A stretch of DNA of 44,123 nucleotides, taken from contig JAGMCL010000028.1 of NCBI GenBank assembly GCA_023129165.1, positions 1-44,123 of the forward strand, given 5' to 3'. Within the stretch, counting starts at the first letter, position 1, and the number at the start of each line of letters is the position of its first letter. The notes below the pieces were generated by a model. The model had not been told where the DNA came from. It saw only the letters and a program-made list of their open reading frames with translations, and ran no database searches. The position numbers were made by a program, and so were the translations under genes. Below, one piece after another: positions 31,466 to 41,066 of this stretch. This DNA is from Caldifarciminota bacterium (lineage in GTDB: Bacteria; Hydrothermota; UBA3073).

Positions 31466-32528
31466 AATTTGTATCCTCCCCTTGTAGTGCCTTTTTAAAT
31501 AACACCAGTTGTTTCTTGAAAAATTCATTATTGGGAGCTTTATCCAGGGCTTTTTCTTCCATCTCTACTGCCTTTTTATATTCTCCCTTTTTATAATATA
31601 AAAATGCCATAGTGTCCATTATATTTGGGTCATCGGGAGAAAGTTCTAAAGCCCTCTTCGCATAATCATATGCCTCATCAATATGTACATCTCTTTTAGC
31701 ACATTCCCAGGCGATATTATTTAACACCGATGCATCATCTGGACTTTGCTCAAGTGCAAGCACCAACAGCTCATATGCTATCTCCCATTCTCTTTCAGCC
31801 TCCTCTATCATACCCTGTTTACGGTATTCTTCCTCAAACCTGGAGTGAGCAGAGGGGAGAAAGGTTATTTTGTAAAGGTTATAAATTCTCTCTAATTCCT
31901 TGATAGGCTCCTCATGGTCATCCACTCTCAGGTCGATATACCTGTCATTAAATCCAGAATAACCGCCCTTTTCTCTCACAACAAGCAGGGCTGCTGCCTG
32001 TTTACCTCTTTTATCTCCTCCTGCCTTTTCACCAGCCTTAAGAGCTGCGAGTAGTTTTTCTGCAAGCATTCCTTCTTCCTCAAGAAATGCATTTTCCATC
32101 TCCTCAATAACCTCTTCTCCTGCAAGTATATTGCCCTGAACTGTAAAGTTCTCTCCCTTCATATGACCTGCCCATTTAAAGCAACTTCCTCCTGTGAAAA
32201 CTGCTGTGTTACCATTTGCATCAACTATACCTACTTGACGCCGAAAATAATTCTCATCAGTTGCAAGTAGACTATCTAATACCTCCTGAGAACTCATACC
32301 TTGCTCAAGCATTACAAGTCCTCTTGGACCGTATGTTGTATTTCCCCATGCTTGAGTAGCTATTGCTCCTACACCTGCCTTTGCATATGGAACTCCTGAA
32401 CCTACAGCAAGGAACTTAGATGCAACTGCAACTCCTAACTCCTGCGTCTCCGGGTCATATGCGCAGATGGAGAAGGTTGCCTGGAGAGAGGTGGAGAAGA
32501 ACATAAGTGCAAGGATAAGTGACTTCAT
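31464..32528 (-). CDS. Secreted DUF1028-domain protein with C-terminal TPR repeats
   Basis: A 354-residue protein. The signal peptide M-K-S-L-I-L-A-L-M-F-F-S-T-S-L-Q-A is followed by a DUF1028 domain (about 19-215; S-I-C-A-Y-D-P-E-T-Q-E-L-G-V-A-V-A-S, A-W-G-N-T-T-Y-G-P-R-G), an Ntn-hydrolase-like family of unknown role, then TPR helices (about 240-350; A-Y-D-Y-A-K-R-A-L-E-L-S-P-D-D-P). The start at 32528 is preferred over an upstream one at 32588, because GGGGG lies 6 bases before it and it gives a signal peptide. The stop codon TAG lies in the edge of the dispersed element. It is probably exported and may bind a partner through the TPRs. Confidence 0.88.
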   Translation of the reverse strand: MKSLILALMFFSTSLQATFSICAYDPETQELGVAVASKFLAVGSGVPYAKAGVGAIATQAWGNTTYGPRGLVMLEQGMSSQEVLDSLLATDENYFRRQVGIVDANGNTAVFTGGSCFKWAGHMKGENFTVQGNILAGEEVIEEMENAFLEEEGMLAEKLLAALKAGEKAGGDKRGKQAAALLVVREKGGYSGFNDRYIDLRVDDHEEPIKELERIYNLYKITFLPSAHSRFEEEYRKQGMIEEAEREWEIAYELLVLALEQSPDDASVLNNIAWECAKRDVHIDEAYDYAKRALELSPDDPNIMDTMAFLYYKKGEYKKAVEMEEKALDKAPNNEFFKKQLVLFKKALQGEDTN

Positions 32529-32885
32529 ATATGCCCCCTGGTTTAGGCCACTGATTACACAGATTAAACGAGAAAATTGTAAGCACAAATTTAATTTGAG
32601 TCTATTCGCACGGTTTTAAACGCTGACTGCCATCAGGCAAGTTGTCATTTTAATACCTGCCTACCGCAGGCAGGTTTAATTTTTTATATTTAACATTACC
32701 TTTGTGATCCGTCTGGGACGGACTGTGGTTAATTTCATATTATTTTAAACAGCACCTAATATTCAGTATTGTCAAAAATCTAACCACAAATTCACCCCAT
32801 ACCTATTCAATGGTGCAGGCGAACTATAGAGATTTTTAAATTCATCAATCGAAACCAAGGTTTTACTAAATGTTTAAATAACAAG
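32529..32885. other. Spacer with small repeats (357 bp)
   Basis: No gene is seen. It holds GTAAGCACAAATTTAATTTG (related to 30891-30916), a CCTGCCTACCGCAGGCAGG palindrome (32656-32674) of the family at 484-511, an AACATT word and a GTCTGGGACGGAC mini-inverted repeat near 32708-32720. Confidence 0.5.
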
Positions 32886-35180
32886 TTATAGAACTCTAAA
32901 CGCAACTTTATGAATTTCATCTATTTTGGGTATATCTGGTTTTACCTCTAACAAATGTTCACCTGGTGAGGGTACCCACACATATTTAAAAGGATATTCT
33001 TTCTCAGCGAGAATTTTACCATCAAGTTTGAAGATTACTCTCTCTATGTTTTCATCAGTTTCTACCTTGAATACTATTGCCTGTGATTGGAGGGAGACCT
33101 GTGGGTCTATTTTAAATATATCTCCATCTGTTGGTGTAAGTATATGTAATTTATAGTTTCCATAAGACCTTTCCTGTTCAATATCATTTGGGTATTTCAG
33201 ATCAGCTTGCCCACTATATAATGATTTGTAAAATTTGTCTTTACTTTCTCCATATCTACTACATTCATCACATATCTCATATGGCTCCGTACCTAAAATA
33301 AATATCTCATCAACTACATTAGTACATAATGAACCAGGGATTTTACCTGAAAAGGCACATACTTCAAGATGAACTAAACCTGGTGGCTGTTCAAATGAAG
33401 GGGGATTAGCATATCTATGGAGTTCTATCATTATATCCCTGAATAGTGGGGCAGCACCAGAGATACCAGATACACTCTTCATTGGTGAACCATCGAAATT
33501 ACCTACCCAGACACCAATAACATATTTACTTGTGAATCCCACACACCAATTATCTCTATAATCCTTTGATGTACCTGTTTTAGCAGCACAGGGAAAAGGT
33601 AGATTAAGTGGATTATCCTCACCAAAGGATTTTATCCTGTTTGAATTATCAGAAAGAATATCTGTAATGATGTAAGCAATCTCATCCGTGAATAACATCT
33701 TTTCTTCATTGGATTCTATTTTTAATATATTATTGTGTATATCGATGATTTCTATTATGGACCTCTCCATGTCAAGACATCCTCCCCTTGCAATAGCCAT
33801 ATATGCCCTTACAAGTTCAAGAAGTTTTACCTCACCTGCTCCCAGTGTAAGAGATAGTCCATAAAATTCTGCTACTTTATCGAGACTTTCAAACTTTAAA
33901 ACCTTCAATAGGTTATATAGTCTCTCAACACCAAGCCTATCGACTAAACACACTGTTGGTACATTTAATGATGCACCAAGTGCCTCTTTTAACCAGACAG
34001 GTCCATTGTATTTTTTACTATAATTTTTTGGCGCAAATCGTGAACCATCAGGCAATTGGAACTCCATAGGGAAATCAGGCAAAATTGATGCTTTTGTAAA
34101 TCCATCCCTCAATGCAAGAATATAGGTAAAGGGCTTGATAGCTGAGCCTGGTTGACGTTTTGCTAAACACCCATTAACCTGACCAGCATCAGAACCAAAA
34201 TAGTCCTGTGAACCAATCATAGCAAGTATCTCAGAGGTTTCTGTATTCATTACAAGTATTGCACCTTGATTCATATTATATCGTTTCATCGATTTTAGCG
34301 TTGTCTTAAGTAATTTCTCGAGATCTTCCTGTAAGTCAATATCGAGGGTAGTTATAATAGTTTTGGGATTTTTGATATCCAATCTATCTAACTCGCATAT
34401 TATATAATCGACAAAATGAGGTGCTCTGAAATTCAGCTCCTGTGGTGTAAAAGGCAAGGGTTCCCTCATTGCAAGAGAAAAACTGAGTGAATCAATAGTT
34501 TTCTGTAAGAGCAGTTTTTTTAGAATCTTGTTTCTTTCTTTTATAGCTTTTTCTGGGTTTATGTAGGGATTTAATCTTGAGGGTGATTTGGGTATAACTG
34601 CAAATAGACACGCTTCACCCACTGAGATATGATTTGCAGGCTTGTTTAGATAAAATTTTGAAGCTGCTGCGATTCCAAAGTTTTGAAAACCATATGGTGC
34701 TCGATTAAGGTAAATTTCAAGAATATCTTTCTTGTTTAGGTATAATTCTAATTTCAATGCATATAATATCTCATATAATTTAGTAAATAAGTTTCTATTT
34801 TTGAAACTGATTGCCATTTTTGAAACCTGCATTGTTATGGTTGAACCACCGGATACTATTCTACCAGCCTTTATATTTTCAATAAGTGCCCTGGCAAGTG
34901 CTATGACATCAACCCCAGAATGAGTCCTGAATCTCTTATCCTCGTAGATAATTGTAGCTTCGGTGATCCATTCAGACATATTATCAAGCGATGTCCATAT
35001 ACTTGTTTTATAATCTTTTGATAGTACTTCCCTTAAAATTTTACTATCACGATCAACTATAACAAAAGAGCGGAATTCCTCAGGATATAACCTCTCTTTA
35101 TTGGGTGGTATAGCAAAGAATGTAATCAACCAAATACAAAGTATAAAAAGTGGTATATAATATTTTTTAAACCTTTTCAT
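32886..35180 (-). CDS. pbpC: Penicillin-binding protein 1C (PBP1C)
   Basis: A 764-residue bifunctional peptidoglycan synthase. An N-terminal membrane anchor (about 8-24) is followed by a GT51 glycosyltransferase domain with the catalytic E80 (E-D-K-R-F-R-T-H-S-G) and the G-G-S-T-I-T-M-Q-V motif (111-119). The transpeptidase domain (about 300-560) has S346-x-x-K349 (G-S-A-I-K-P-F), S404-L-N406 and K534-T-G-T-S. A C-terminal BiPBP-like Ig domain (about 675-764) completes the PBP1C layout. All catalytic motifs are intact. It is transcribed after the alpha-2-macroglobulin gene, with 71 bases between them that include a perfect hairpin. Pairing of these two genes is common in Gram-negative bacteria. 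Confidence 0.95.
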   Translation of the reverse strand: MKRFKKYYIPLFILCIWLITFFAIPPNKERLYPEEFRSFVIVDRDSKILREVLSKDYKTSIWTSLDNMSEWITEATIIYEDKRFRTHSGVDVIALARALIENIKAGRIVSGGSTITMQVSKMAISFKNRNLFTKLYEILYALKLELYLNKKDILEIYLNRAPYGFQNFGIAAASKFYLNKPANHISVGEACLFAVIPKSPSRLNPYINPEKAIKERNKILKKLLLQKTIDSLSFSLAMREPLPFTPQELNFRAPHFVDYIICELDRLDIKNPKTIITTLDIDLQEDLEKLLKTTLKSMKRYNMNQGAILVMNTETSEILAMIGSQDYFGSDAGQVNGCLAKRQPGSAIKPFTYILALRDGFTKASILPDFPMEFQLPDGSRFAPKNYSKKYNGPVWLKEALGASLNVPTVCLVDRLGVERLYNLLKVLKFESLDKVAEFYGLSLTLGAGEVKLLELVRAYMAIARGGCLDMERSIIEIIDIHNNILKIESNEEKMLFTDEIAYIITDILSDNSNRIKSFGEDNPLNLPFPCAAKTGTSKDYRDNWCVGFTSKYVIGVWVGNFDGSPMKSVSGISGAAPLFRDIMIELHRYANPPSFEQPPGLVHLEVCAFSGKIPGSLCTNVVDEIFILGTEPYEICDECSRYGESKDKFYKSLYSGQADLKYPNDIEQERSYGNYKLHILTPTDGDIFKIDPQVSLQSQAIVFKVETDENIERVIFKLDGKILAEKEYPFKYVWVPSPGEHLLEVKPDIPKIDEIHKVAFRVL

Positions 35181-35224
35181 TTGATGATATATCTTTTATT
35201 GGTTAGTAAGTTTCTAACTTCTTT

Positions 35225-35244
35225 TGCATTAGCAAGCTAATGCA
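35225..35244. promoter_or_regulatory. Perfect hairpin between the macroglobulin and PBP1C genes
   Basis: TGCATTAGC and GCTAATGCA arms with a 2-base loop. No T-run follows on the minus strand. It could stabilise or process the shared mRNA, or be a protein-binding palindrome. Confidence 0.5.
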
Positions 35245-35251
35245 CTCCCTT

Positions 35252-38200
35252 TTACTCTATAACGATAAATTTTTGAGAAGTTGAGCCAAATACTTCAGGT
35301 GAATACATCTCCTCAACTTTTGTTGCAGGTAACAGAAATTTCCCTGAAGTTTTGGCTTTTACAAAATAGACCCAGGTGTGTTCGTCGGGATACATGTGCT
35401 TACCTATAAGTAGTACTTTATCGTCATATACCTCTTGATGGTCAAAACTACCCCACCAGTATCTTCTTGCCTTGCGTCTTGCATCTCGGTATTCTTGTCT
35501 GACTATCTCTGATTCTGTAACAAAATGGGGATTTACTACCTCAAAACCAGCAGGCAAGGGATCATCAAGTATTCCAAATATTCTTGTCTCGGGTATAGTA
35601 ACATGTAGTATCACCTTGTATAGTTCACCACGCTTGAACTTTTCAACTTTCCTGTTGTCTAATGTCAATATCTCTTTCCATATATAAAATCCTTCATCAA
35701 AAGCAATCGGACTCTCCTTGAGTGCATAAATCATCCTGAGAACATAATAAAGCCTGCCTTCTCCAAGCTTAGAAATCTTAATAGGTAGGATTGTATCTCG
35801 GGGTATAGAATCGAGTGGCAAAACGAATCGTTCTGGTGGTTTGTTGGTCCTTCCCTTAAATAGTTTATTTACTATCTCCTTTTCACCCAAGAGAATTCTG
35901 GCAGTAAAGTCAGGTTCTTCCTTTTCATATTTCCTGTAATAGGTTTGAAAAGCATCAAAAATAAATGCATATTCATGGGTTGTAGGCCTTGATTTACTGA
36001 TTCTTTCACGCACCAACCACTTGATTGTTTGTTCCTTGTAAGGAAATGACATGTTAAGTTCAGTAAAGGCTTGTATGATAAATGCTGTTACCTTTCCTGG
36101 TGATGGAAAGGTCCAACCTCTATTTTCACTCTCTTCAAAATGTGCTGTGGTGGGTGATAACTTTACCTTGTTAAGAATTATCCGTGATAATTCAGCCTCA
36201 AACTCCTTACCCATACCAAGTTTTCTACCAGTCTTAAGTAATAATGTCTTACCAAAAATAGTAAGTTGTTCTCTGCGTTCGAATAGACGTGTGGCATATG
36301 CCCTATCACCATTGCCCCACAGGCTGAGAACATAAAGACAGAATGCCTTAGAGGTCAATCTGGCATATTCGTTATATGGATAATTCCAGTCTACATTTTC
36401 CAGTCGTAAAACCCACTGTAGATACCTTCTACCTTTAATGGTTACATCAGAATCAATGGAGTATCCATTATCCTTTGCCCTTTTCAATATATACATTGTA
36501 TAAGCAGACAGATAAGGGGCTGGATGATTTCCACCTTTAAAATAGATAAATCCACCATTTTGCAACTGATATTCTCCTACCTCATCAAGCACCATCTGAA
36601 CAGTGTCTCTTAGTACTTGTCCTGTTAGTGGAGCAAGTTTGAAATCATTTATAATATCTTCACCAACTATCAGGGGAAGTATTTTTGAAAGCCTCTGTTC
36701 TAAACATCCGTAAGGATAATTTATCAAGAACTTTATGCCATTCTCCATCCCTGCGAGTATTGAAGAGGATAAGAGTATCTCAAGCTCACCTAAATTGTCA
36801 TAGGTATTAGATGGCGCATAGATGCTCTCTAATATCGAATCATCTACAGCAGAAAATGTAGCCACTGCCTCAGTAAATGGTGGAAATTGTACAGGAATAA
36901 TTATCTTTAATGCATCCTTGTCATCACCCATTTTGCCATTAAAGCTAAACACTGCCTGTCCTTTCTGTTCAGCCTTGAATGTGAATAGTATCTCCTTACT
37001 CTCATCTGGTAAAATCGTAACCTCGTGAGTATTTTCTCCAATAAGTTTAATACCTTCAACTACGCATTCCACCATAGCTGTATTTCTTCTGTCAGTTCTA
37101 TTATGAACTACAATGCCTGCTTGGAATTCATCACCAATCCGAGCAAATCTCGGTAAAGAGGCTGTCATAATAAATGGCAGATTAACTGTCAGTTGTGATT
37201 CAGCAGAACCGAATTCAGAATTCTTTGTCTGTGCAACTGCCATAATCCGAAATTTTGTTAAATTGTCTGGAAGGGAGAAGGTTGCGCTACCTCTACCAAA
37301 TTCATTGGTCAAAATATGAGCCTCATAATAGGCAGTTGTGATGAACTTTTCCCGATAAGAAATACCTTCAACTCCTCCTCCACCACCGCGTTCTTCTCCT
37401 TTTTCTCCATAATTTCTCTCACCTATTATGTGTAGACGAGACTCTACAGTCCTTACTGAGAGAGGTCTCATACCATAAAAGTAGTCAAAGGGGTTGGGTG
37501 TTTTATAATCAATGAGATTTAGCACACCTAAATCTACAACAAATAGAGCCAATTCTGCTGATTCTACCGGTTCTCCCATATAGTTATTTACAATAAAACT
37601 TACAGTTACACTGTCACCGGGTCGGTATTCCTGCTTTTCTGACCAAACACTAACCTCAAGGTGCTTTTCCTTTGCATCTACCTTTAAATTAGCATAACCT
37701 ATTTTAAATTGTGGTTTCCCAAGATCAGTCTCTTTTTCTTCATTCCAGGTAAGTCCTTCAACCCTCCCTCGTATAATTGTTACACTAACAAAGATATTAG
37801 GCAGATAAGTAGAATCTATCGGTATCTCAATATAATCAGCATTACCATGAATTTTCGTTACGAATTTATTCATGATAAGCTCCCTCTCTAATGTGACAAG
37901 CACATTTGCAGAATCATATGGTGACTTTACGAGTATTTTTGCTGTGTCACCGACTTCGTATACTTCCTTATCTGGCACAAGCTCTATGATGTCGTCATCA
38001 CGCATCCTCCATCCAGCAAATCCACCACCAGCTACGTAGAAAAGCAAACTTGTTGATGTTTCTCTGCCCCTTTCATCCCTTGTAATTGCAATGATACAGT
38101 ATCGACCTGGCTCATCTGGCACGAACCGAATAAGGGTTGAATCACTGTTACTTTTAACCCGCTTTCGTTCCTTCTCAACTTCACTACGTTCGGATACCCA

Positions 38201-40912
38201 TTCATATCTTCCTCCAAATCTTGCCTTCTTAATAGAGCGCCATTCCACCTTCTGTACCCTGACTGATACATTTTTGTTATTTACTTTTTCTCCTGAAGGT
38301 CTTATAGCAATCATATAAGATTCTACAGTATCACCCAGTATATATAGACGTTTAGAAGTCTTTAATCCCAGCAGTATATTGGCTGGCAAAGCAATCCAAT
38401 TTTGTCTACCTGAAATAGTTTGCTTATTGGGTGCAGTAACACTGGCTTCGAATGTTATTTTCGAGGGAGTTTTTATATCGTTTGAACTTAGCTGCGCCCG
38501 AGCAGGGAATTGACCTTTATCATTTAAATTACCCTTACCTGATGATATTATCTTTCTATCCCTCTCAGCCCTGTATTCACCAAAGGTATAAGTTTTATAT
38601 TGAGTATATCTCAGACGATACTGACTTTTGATTAAATTCCAGGTTACTGGTGCATCTCTCATTGGCATACCAAAAAGGTACCTGCCAGTTATCTCTACCT
38701 CAAACTTCTCATCGACTATAAATGTATCTCTTTCAGCAGAGACAGTAACTTCAAATTCAGCTGGTTTGTAAGCCTCTACCCTGAAATAGTGGCTGAGATA
38801 GATATCCCTTTTTGATATAATTACCCGTATTAAATAAATACCGGTTGGTGCATCTTCTGATAGTGGCAAACTTTTCGAAAAGCTACCATAAGAATTCAAC
38901 TCCAATGTATCATCAAGTATAACTTCGCCTCGTGAATTTTTGATTGTCACCGGAACCCTTTCAATAACAGGTAAAATCCACAAACCAGACTGCTTCTCTC
39001 TCATTATTCCCTTGATATGAACGGTTTCACCTGCACGATATAACCCTTTTTCAGTAAAAATATAACCTCCATATTCCTCCCTTCGAATATTCCATCTGTA
39101 CGGAATTTTAAATCGCCATGGATCTATACCAAAATTCTGTCTATTTGAGAATACTGCACTTCCGCTATTTTTGAGTAAAAGCCATAGCTCAGGTCTTCCA
39201 CGATACCATGTTTTTATTTCATTTGCTTCCTTTGAAAGTTTTGCCCACCCAGGGAATTCACACAGTCCTTGTTCATCAGATAACCCCTTCCATAGAATTC
39301 GATTATCACTATCTCTCAGTTGGATATTCACACCCTTTAAAGGTTTAGTAGAATTAAGCGATGTAACCCACACGAGGTTATTCTCAGGTGAAGATTTCCA
39401 TGTTACACCCAGATCATTTACCATCACAAACGCTTTCAGATATCTATTTTGGGGATGCCATAATGTTCGTCCAAGATCATTAAGTTGGATAAAGACAAGT
39501 CCAGTAGGTTCTTTGAGTATTTCTTCTAATTTAATTGGTAATATTGTCTTTTTATTTCTATAATCCTTATAAGTATTAACCTTCCAGCATTTTTCAGTAG
39601 GTACATGTTTTCTGTGAATTGAGAAATTAATCCCTTTTATAAATGGTATGGCATTATCAAGCTCTATTTCAGAAAGGTGAAGATTTACACTATCGATATT
39701 CAGGAAAGTAGCAGGATAATATAAACTTCCCTGTGATTCTATTATGTTTATACCAGTGGGAATACGTACATAGGGTCTATAATCACCGACTTTTAGTGTG
39801 AACTCATAATCTTTATCAAGTTTATTGCCAAATTTATCTTTCAATCCTTTCGTTATTATTATATTGTATTCAGAATCAGGTTTGAATGGTAGACTGAGTC
39901 TTATACGAGTAATTTCCCATTTTTTGTTTCTATACATATCCGGAATCTCTACTTTGGGTTCGATGTTTACATCTTCTATAAATTCACTCATAAATAATGG
40001 ATTAGAGAAACATAACTCAAGCCAATCACCTGCCATAATCTCTTTCGGATAATTTACTAATCTAAATACATTATAGGTATTGAATGTTATAACCTTTTCT
40101 GAGCTCATACCCAAATTACCATATTTTGAAAGCAATCCTGGATAAAGGTAAACGTCTATCTGTGATTCAACTGGAAGTTTCTTCAATGGTACAAGGACTA
40201 ATGTTCGTTCATTTTTCCAATGTTCAAACGGAGTTCTTTCTTTCTCTCTATTTCTAAGGCGTCTAACATGGAATGATATAATTTCCTTTCTGAATGTGGG
40301 ATATACAGGTTTAATAAAACCACATACTTTTGATGGCTTACCATGTGTGGCAATGATCTGGATTTTATCACCAATTCTTTGAGGAGACATCTCCTGGTTA
40401 AAATAAAGGTATATCAAGTCTTTGCGATCTACAAAATTCGCACGATGGCGCGGATAGGATTTTAAAAGCAAGGGTCGTACGGTTTCAAACATCCATGATG
40501 TATCTCTCTCTAATTTCATACCTGTGAGAGATTGTATCTTATCCTTTTTTAAGGTAACTATAAATTCTGTTGCAGGTGAAAGAGTATCATAAGGTATGAA
40601 TGCAAGAGTTCTTGAACCCAACCATCTGTATTTTCCACGAACAGGTGGATCAATTTCCAGAGGTCCTTCTGTCTCCTCTCTTGGAATAGCTTGAAGAGAT
40701 GTCATTGGTTGATTAAACCCCACGAGTATTTTAAATGATTCACGTATACCTTCAATTGAGCCTACAGGTGATATGTGTGTAATCCTAAGTGATAATGTAT
40801 CAGAGGATATGATGGTTCTCTGGGTTGTTATAGGAACCTTTATCTCCTGCTCATATTTTTTACATGAACACAAAGCAAGGATTGAAATGGAAAGTATGAG
40901 AAACCTATTCAT
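35252..40912 (-). CDS. Bacterial alpha-2-macroglobulin lipoprotein (YfhM-like)
   Basis: An 1886-residue protein. The signal peptide ends in the lipobox L-C-S-C17, so the mature protein is lipid-anchored. Many macroglobulin beta-sandwich domains fill 40-1300. The thioester motif is present: G-C1403-L-E-Q1406 within Y-P-Y-G-C-L-E-Q, followed by an alpha/alpha toroid (about 1400-1650) and a receptor-type C-terminal domain. It is thought to trap attacking proteases outside the inner membrane and protect the cell when the wall is breached, working with PBP1C, whose gene follows. AAGGGG lies 7 bases before the ATG. The length is typical of this group. Confidence 0.93.
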   Translation of the reverse strand: MNRFLILSISILALCSCKKYEQEIKVPITTQRTIISSDTLSLRITHISPVGSIEGIRESFKILVGFNQPMTSLQAIPREETEGPLEIDPPVRGKYRWLGSRTLAFIPYDTLSPATEFIVTLKKDKIQSLTGMKLERDTSWMFETVRPLLLKSYPRHRANFVDRKDLIYLYFNQEMSPQRIGDKIQIIATHGKPSKVCGFIKPVYPTFRKEIISFHVRRLRNREKERTPFEHWKNERTLVLVPLKKLPVESQIDVYLYPGLLSKYGNLGMSSEKVITFNTYNVFRLVNYPKEIMAGDWLELCFSNPLFMSEFIEDVNIEPKVEIPDMYRNKKWEITRIRLSLPFKPDSEYNIIITKGLKDKFGNKLDKDYEFTLKVGDYRPYVRIPTGINIIESQGSLYYPATFLNIDSVNLHLSEIELDNAIPFIKGINFSIHRKHVPTEKCWKVNTYKDYRNKKTILPIKLEEILKEPTGLVFIQLNDLGRTLWHPQNRYLKAFVMVNDLGVTWKSSPENNLVWVTSLNSTKPLKGVNIQLRDSDNRILWKGLSDEQGLCEFPGWAKLSKEANEIKTWYRGRPELWLLLKNSGSAVFSNRQNFGIDPWRFKIPYRWNIRREEYGGYIFTEKGLYRAGETVHIKGIMREKQSGLWILPVIERVPVTIKNSRGEVILDDTLELNSYGSFSKSLPLSEDAPTGIYLIRVIISKRDIYLSHYFRVEAYKPAEFEVTVSAERDTFIVDEKFEVEITGRYLFGMPMRDAPVTWNLIKSQYRLRYTQYKTYTFGEYRAERDRKIISSGKGNLNDKGQFPARAQLSSNDIKTPSKITFEASVTAPNKQTISGRQNWIALPANILLGLKTSKRLYILGDTVESYMIAIRPSGEKVNNKNVSVRVQKVEWRSIKKARFGGRYEWVSERSEVEKERKRVKSNSDSTLIRFVPDEPGRYCIIAITRDERGRETSTSLLFYVAGGGFAGWRMRDDDIIELVPDKEVYEVGDTAKILVKSPYDSANVLVTLERELIMNKFVTKIHGNADYIEIPIDSTYLPNIFVSVTIIRGRVEGLTWNEEKETDLGKPQFKIGYANLKVDAKEKHLEVSVWSEKQEYRPGDSVTVSFIVNNYMGEPVESAELALFVVDLGVLNLIDYKTPNPFDYFYGMRPLSVRTVESRLHIIGERNYGEKGEERGGGGGVEGISYREKFITTAYYEAHILTNEFGRGSATFSLPDNLTKFRIMAVAQTKNSEFGSAESQLTVNLPFIMTASLPRFARIGDEFQAGIVVHNRTDRRNTAMVECVVEGIKLIGENTHEVTILPDESKEILFTFKAEQKGQAVFSFNGKMGDDKDALKIIIPVQFPPFTEAVATFSAVDDSILESIYAPSNTYDNLGELEILLSSSILAGMENGIKFLINYPYGCLEQRLSKILPLIVGEDIINDFKLAPLTGQVLRDTVQMVLDEVGEYQLQNGGFIYFKGGNHPAPYLSAYTMYILKRAKDNGYSIDSDVTIKGRRYLQWVLRLENVDWNYPYNEYARLTSKAFCLYVLSLWGNGDRAYATRLFERREQLTIFGKTLLLKTGRKLGMGKEFEAELSRIILNKVKLSPTTAHFEESENRGWTFPSPGKVTAFIIQAFTELNMSFPYKEQTIKWLVRERISKSRPTTHEYAFIFDAFQTYYRKYEKEEPDFTARILLGEKEIVNKLFKGRTNKPPERFVLPLDSIPRDTILPIKISKLGEGRLYYVLRMIYALKESPIAFDEGFYIWKEILTLDNRKVEKFKRGELYKVILHVTIPETRIFGILDDPLPAGFEVVNPHFVTESEIVRQEYRDARRKARRYWWGSFDHQEVYDDKVLLIGKHMYPDEHTWVYFVKAKTSGKFLLPATKVEEMYSPEVFGSTSQKFIVIE

Positions 40913-41066
40913 TCTATCCCCTTTTATAAATCATTTATTATTTCATGAAATACTAGAGTATATAGAAAACAGAGAAGTTTTAATTCCGAGGAATACTTTA
41001 CAGGGTCATTGCATACACCGAACTGGTATAGTATTCTATATCAAAGTTAAATTTCTTTATAATTTA

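Noticed and set aside
38032..38318. Short ORFs on both strands within the alpha-2-macroglobulin gene
   Set aside because: They lie fully within a well-supported long gene and lack start signals.
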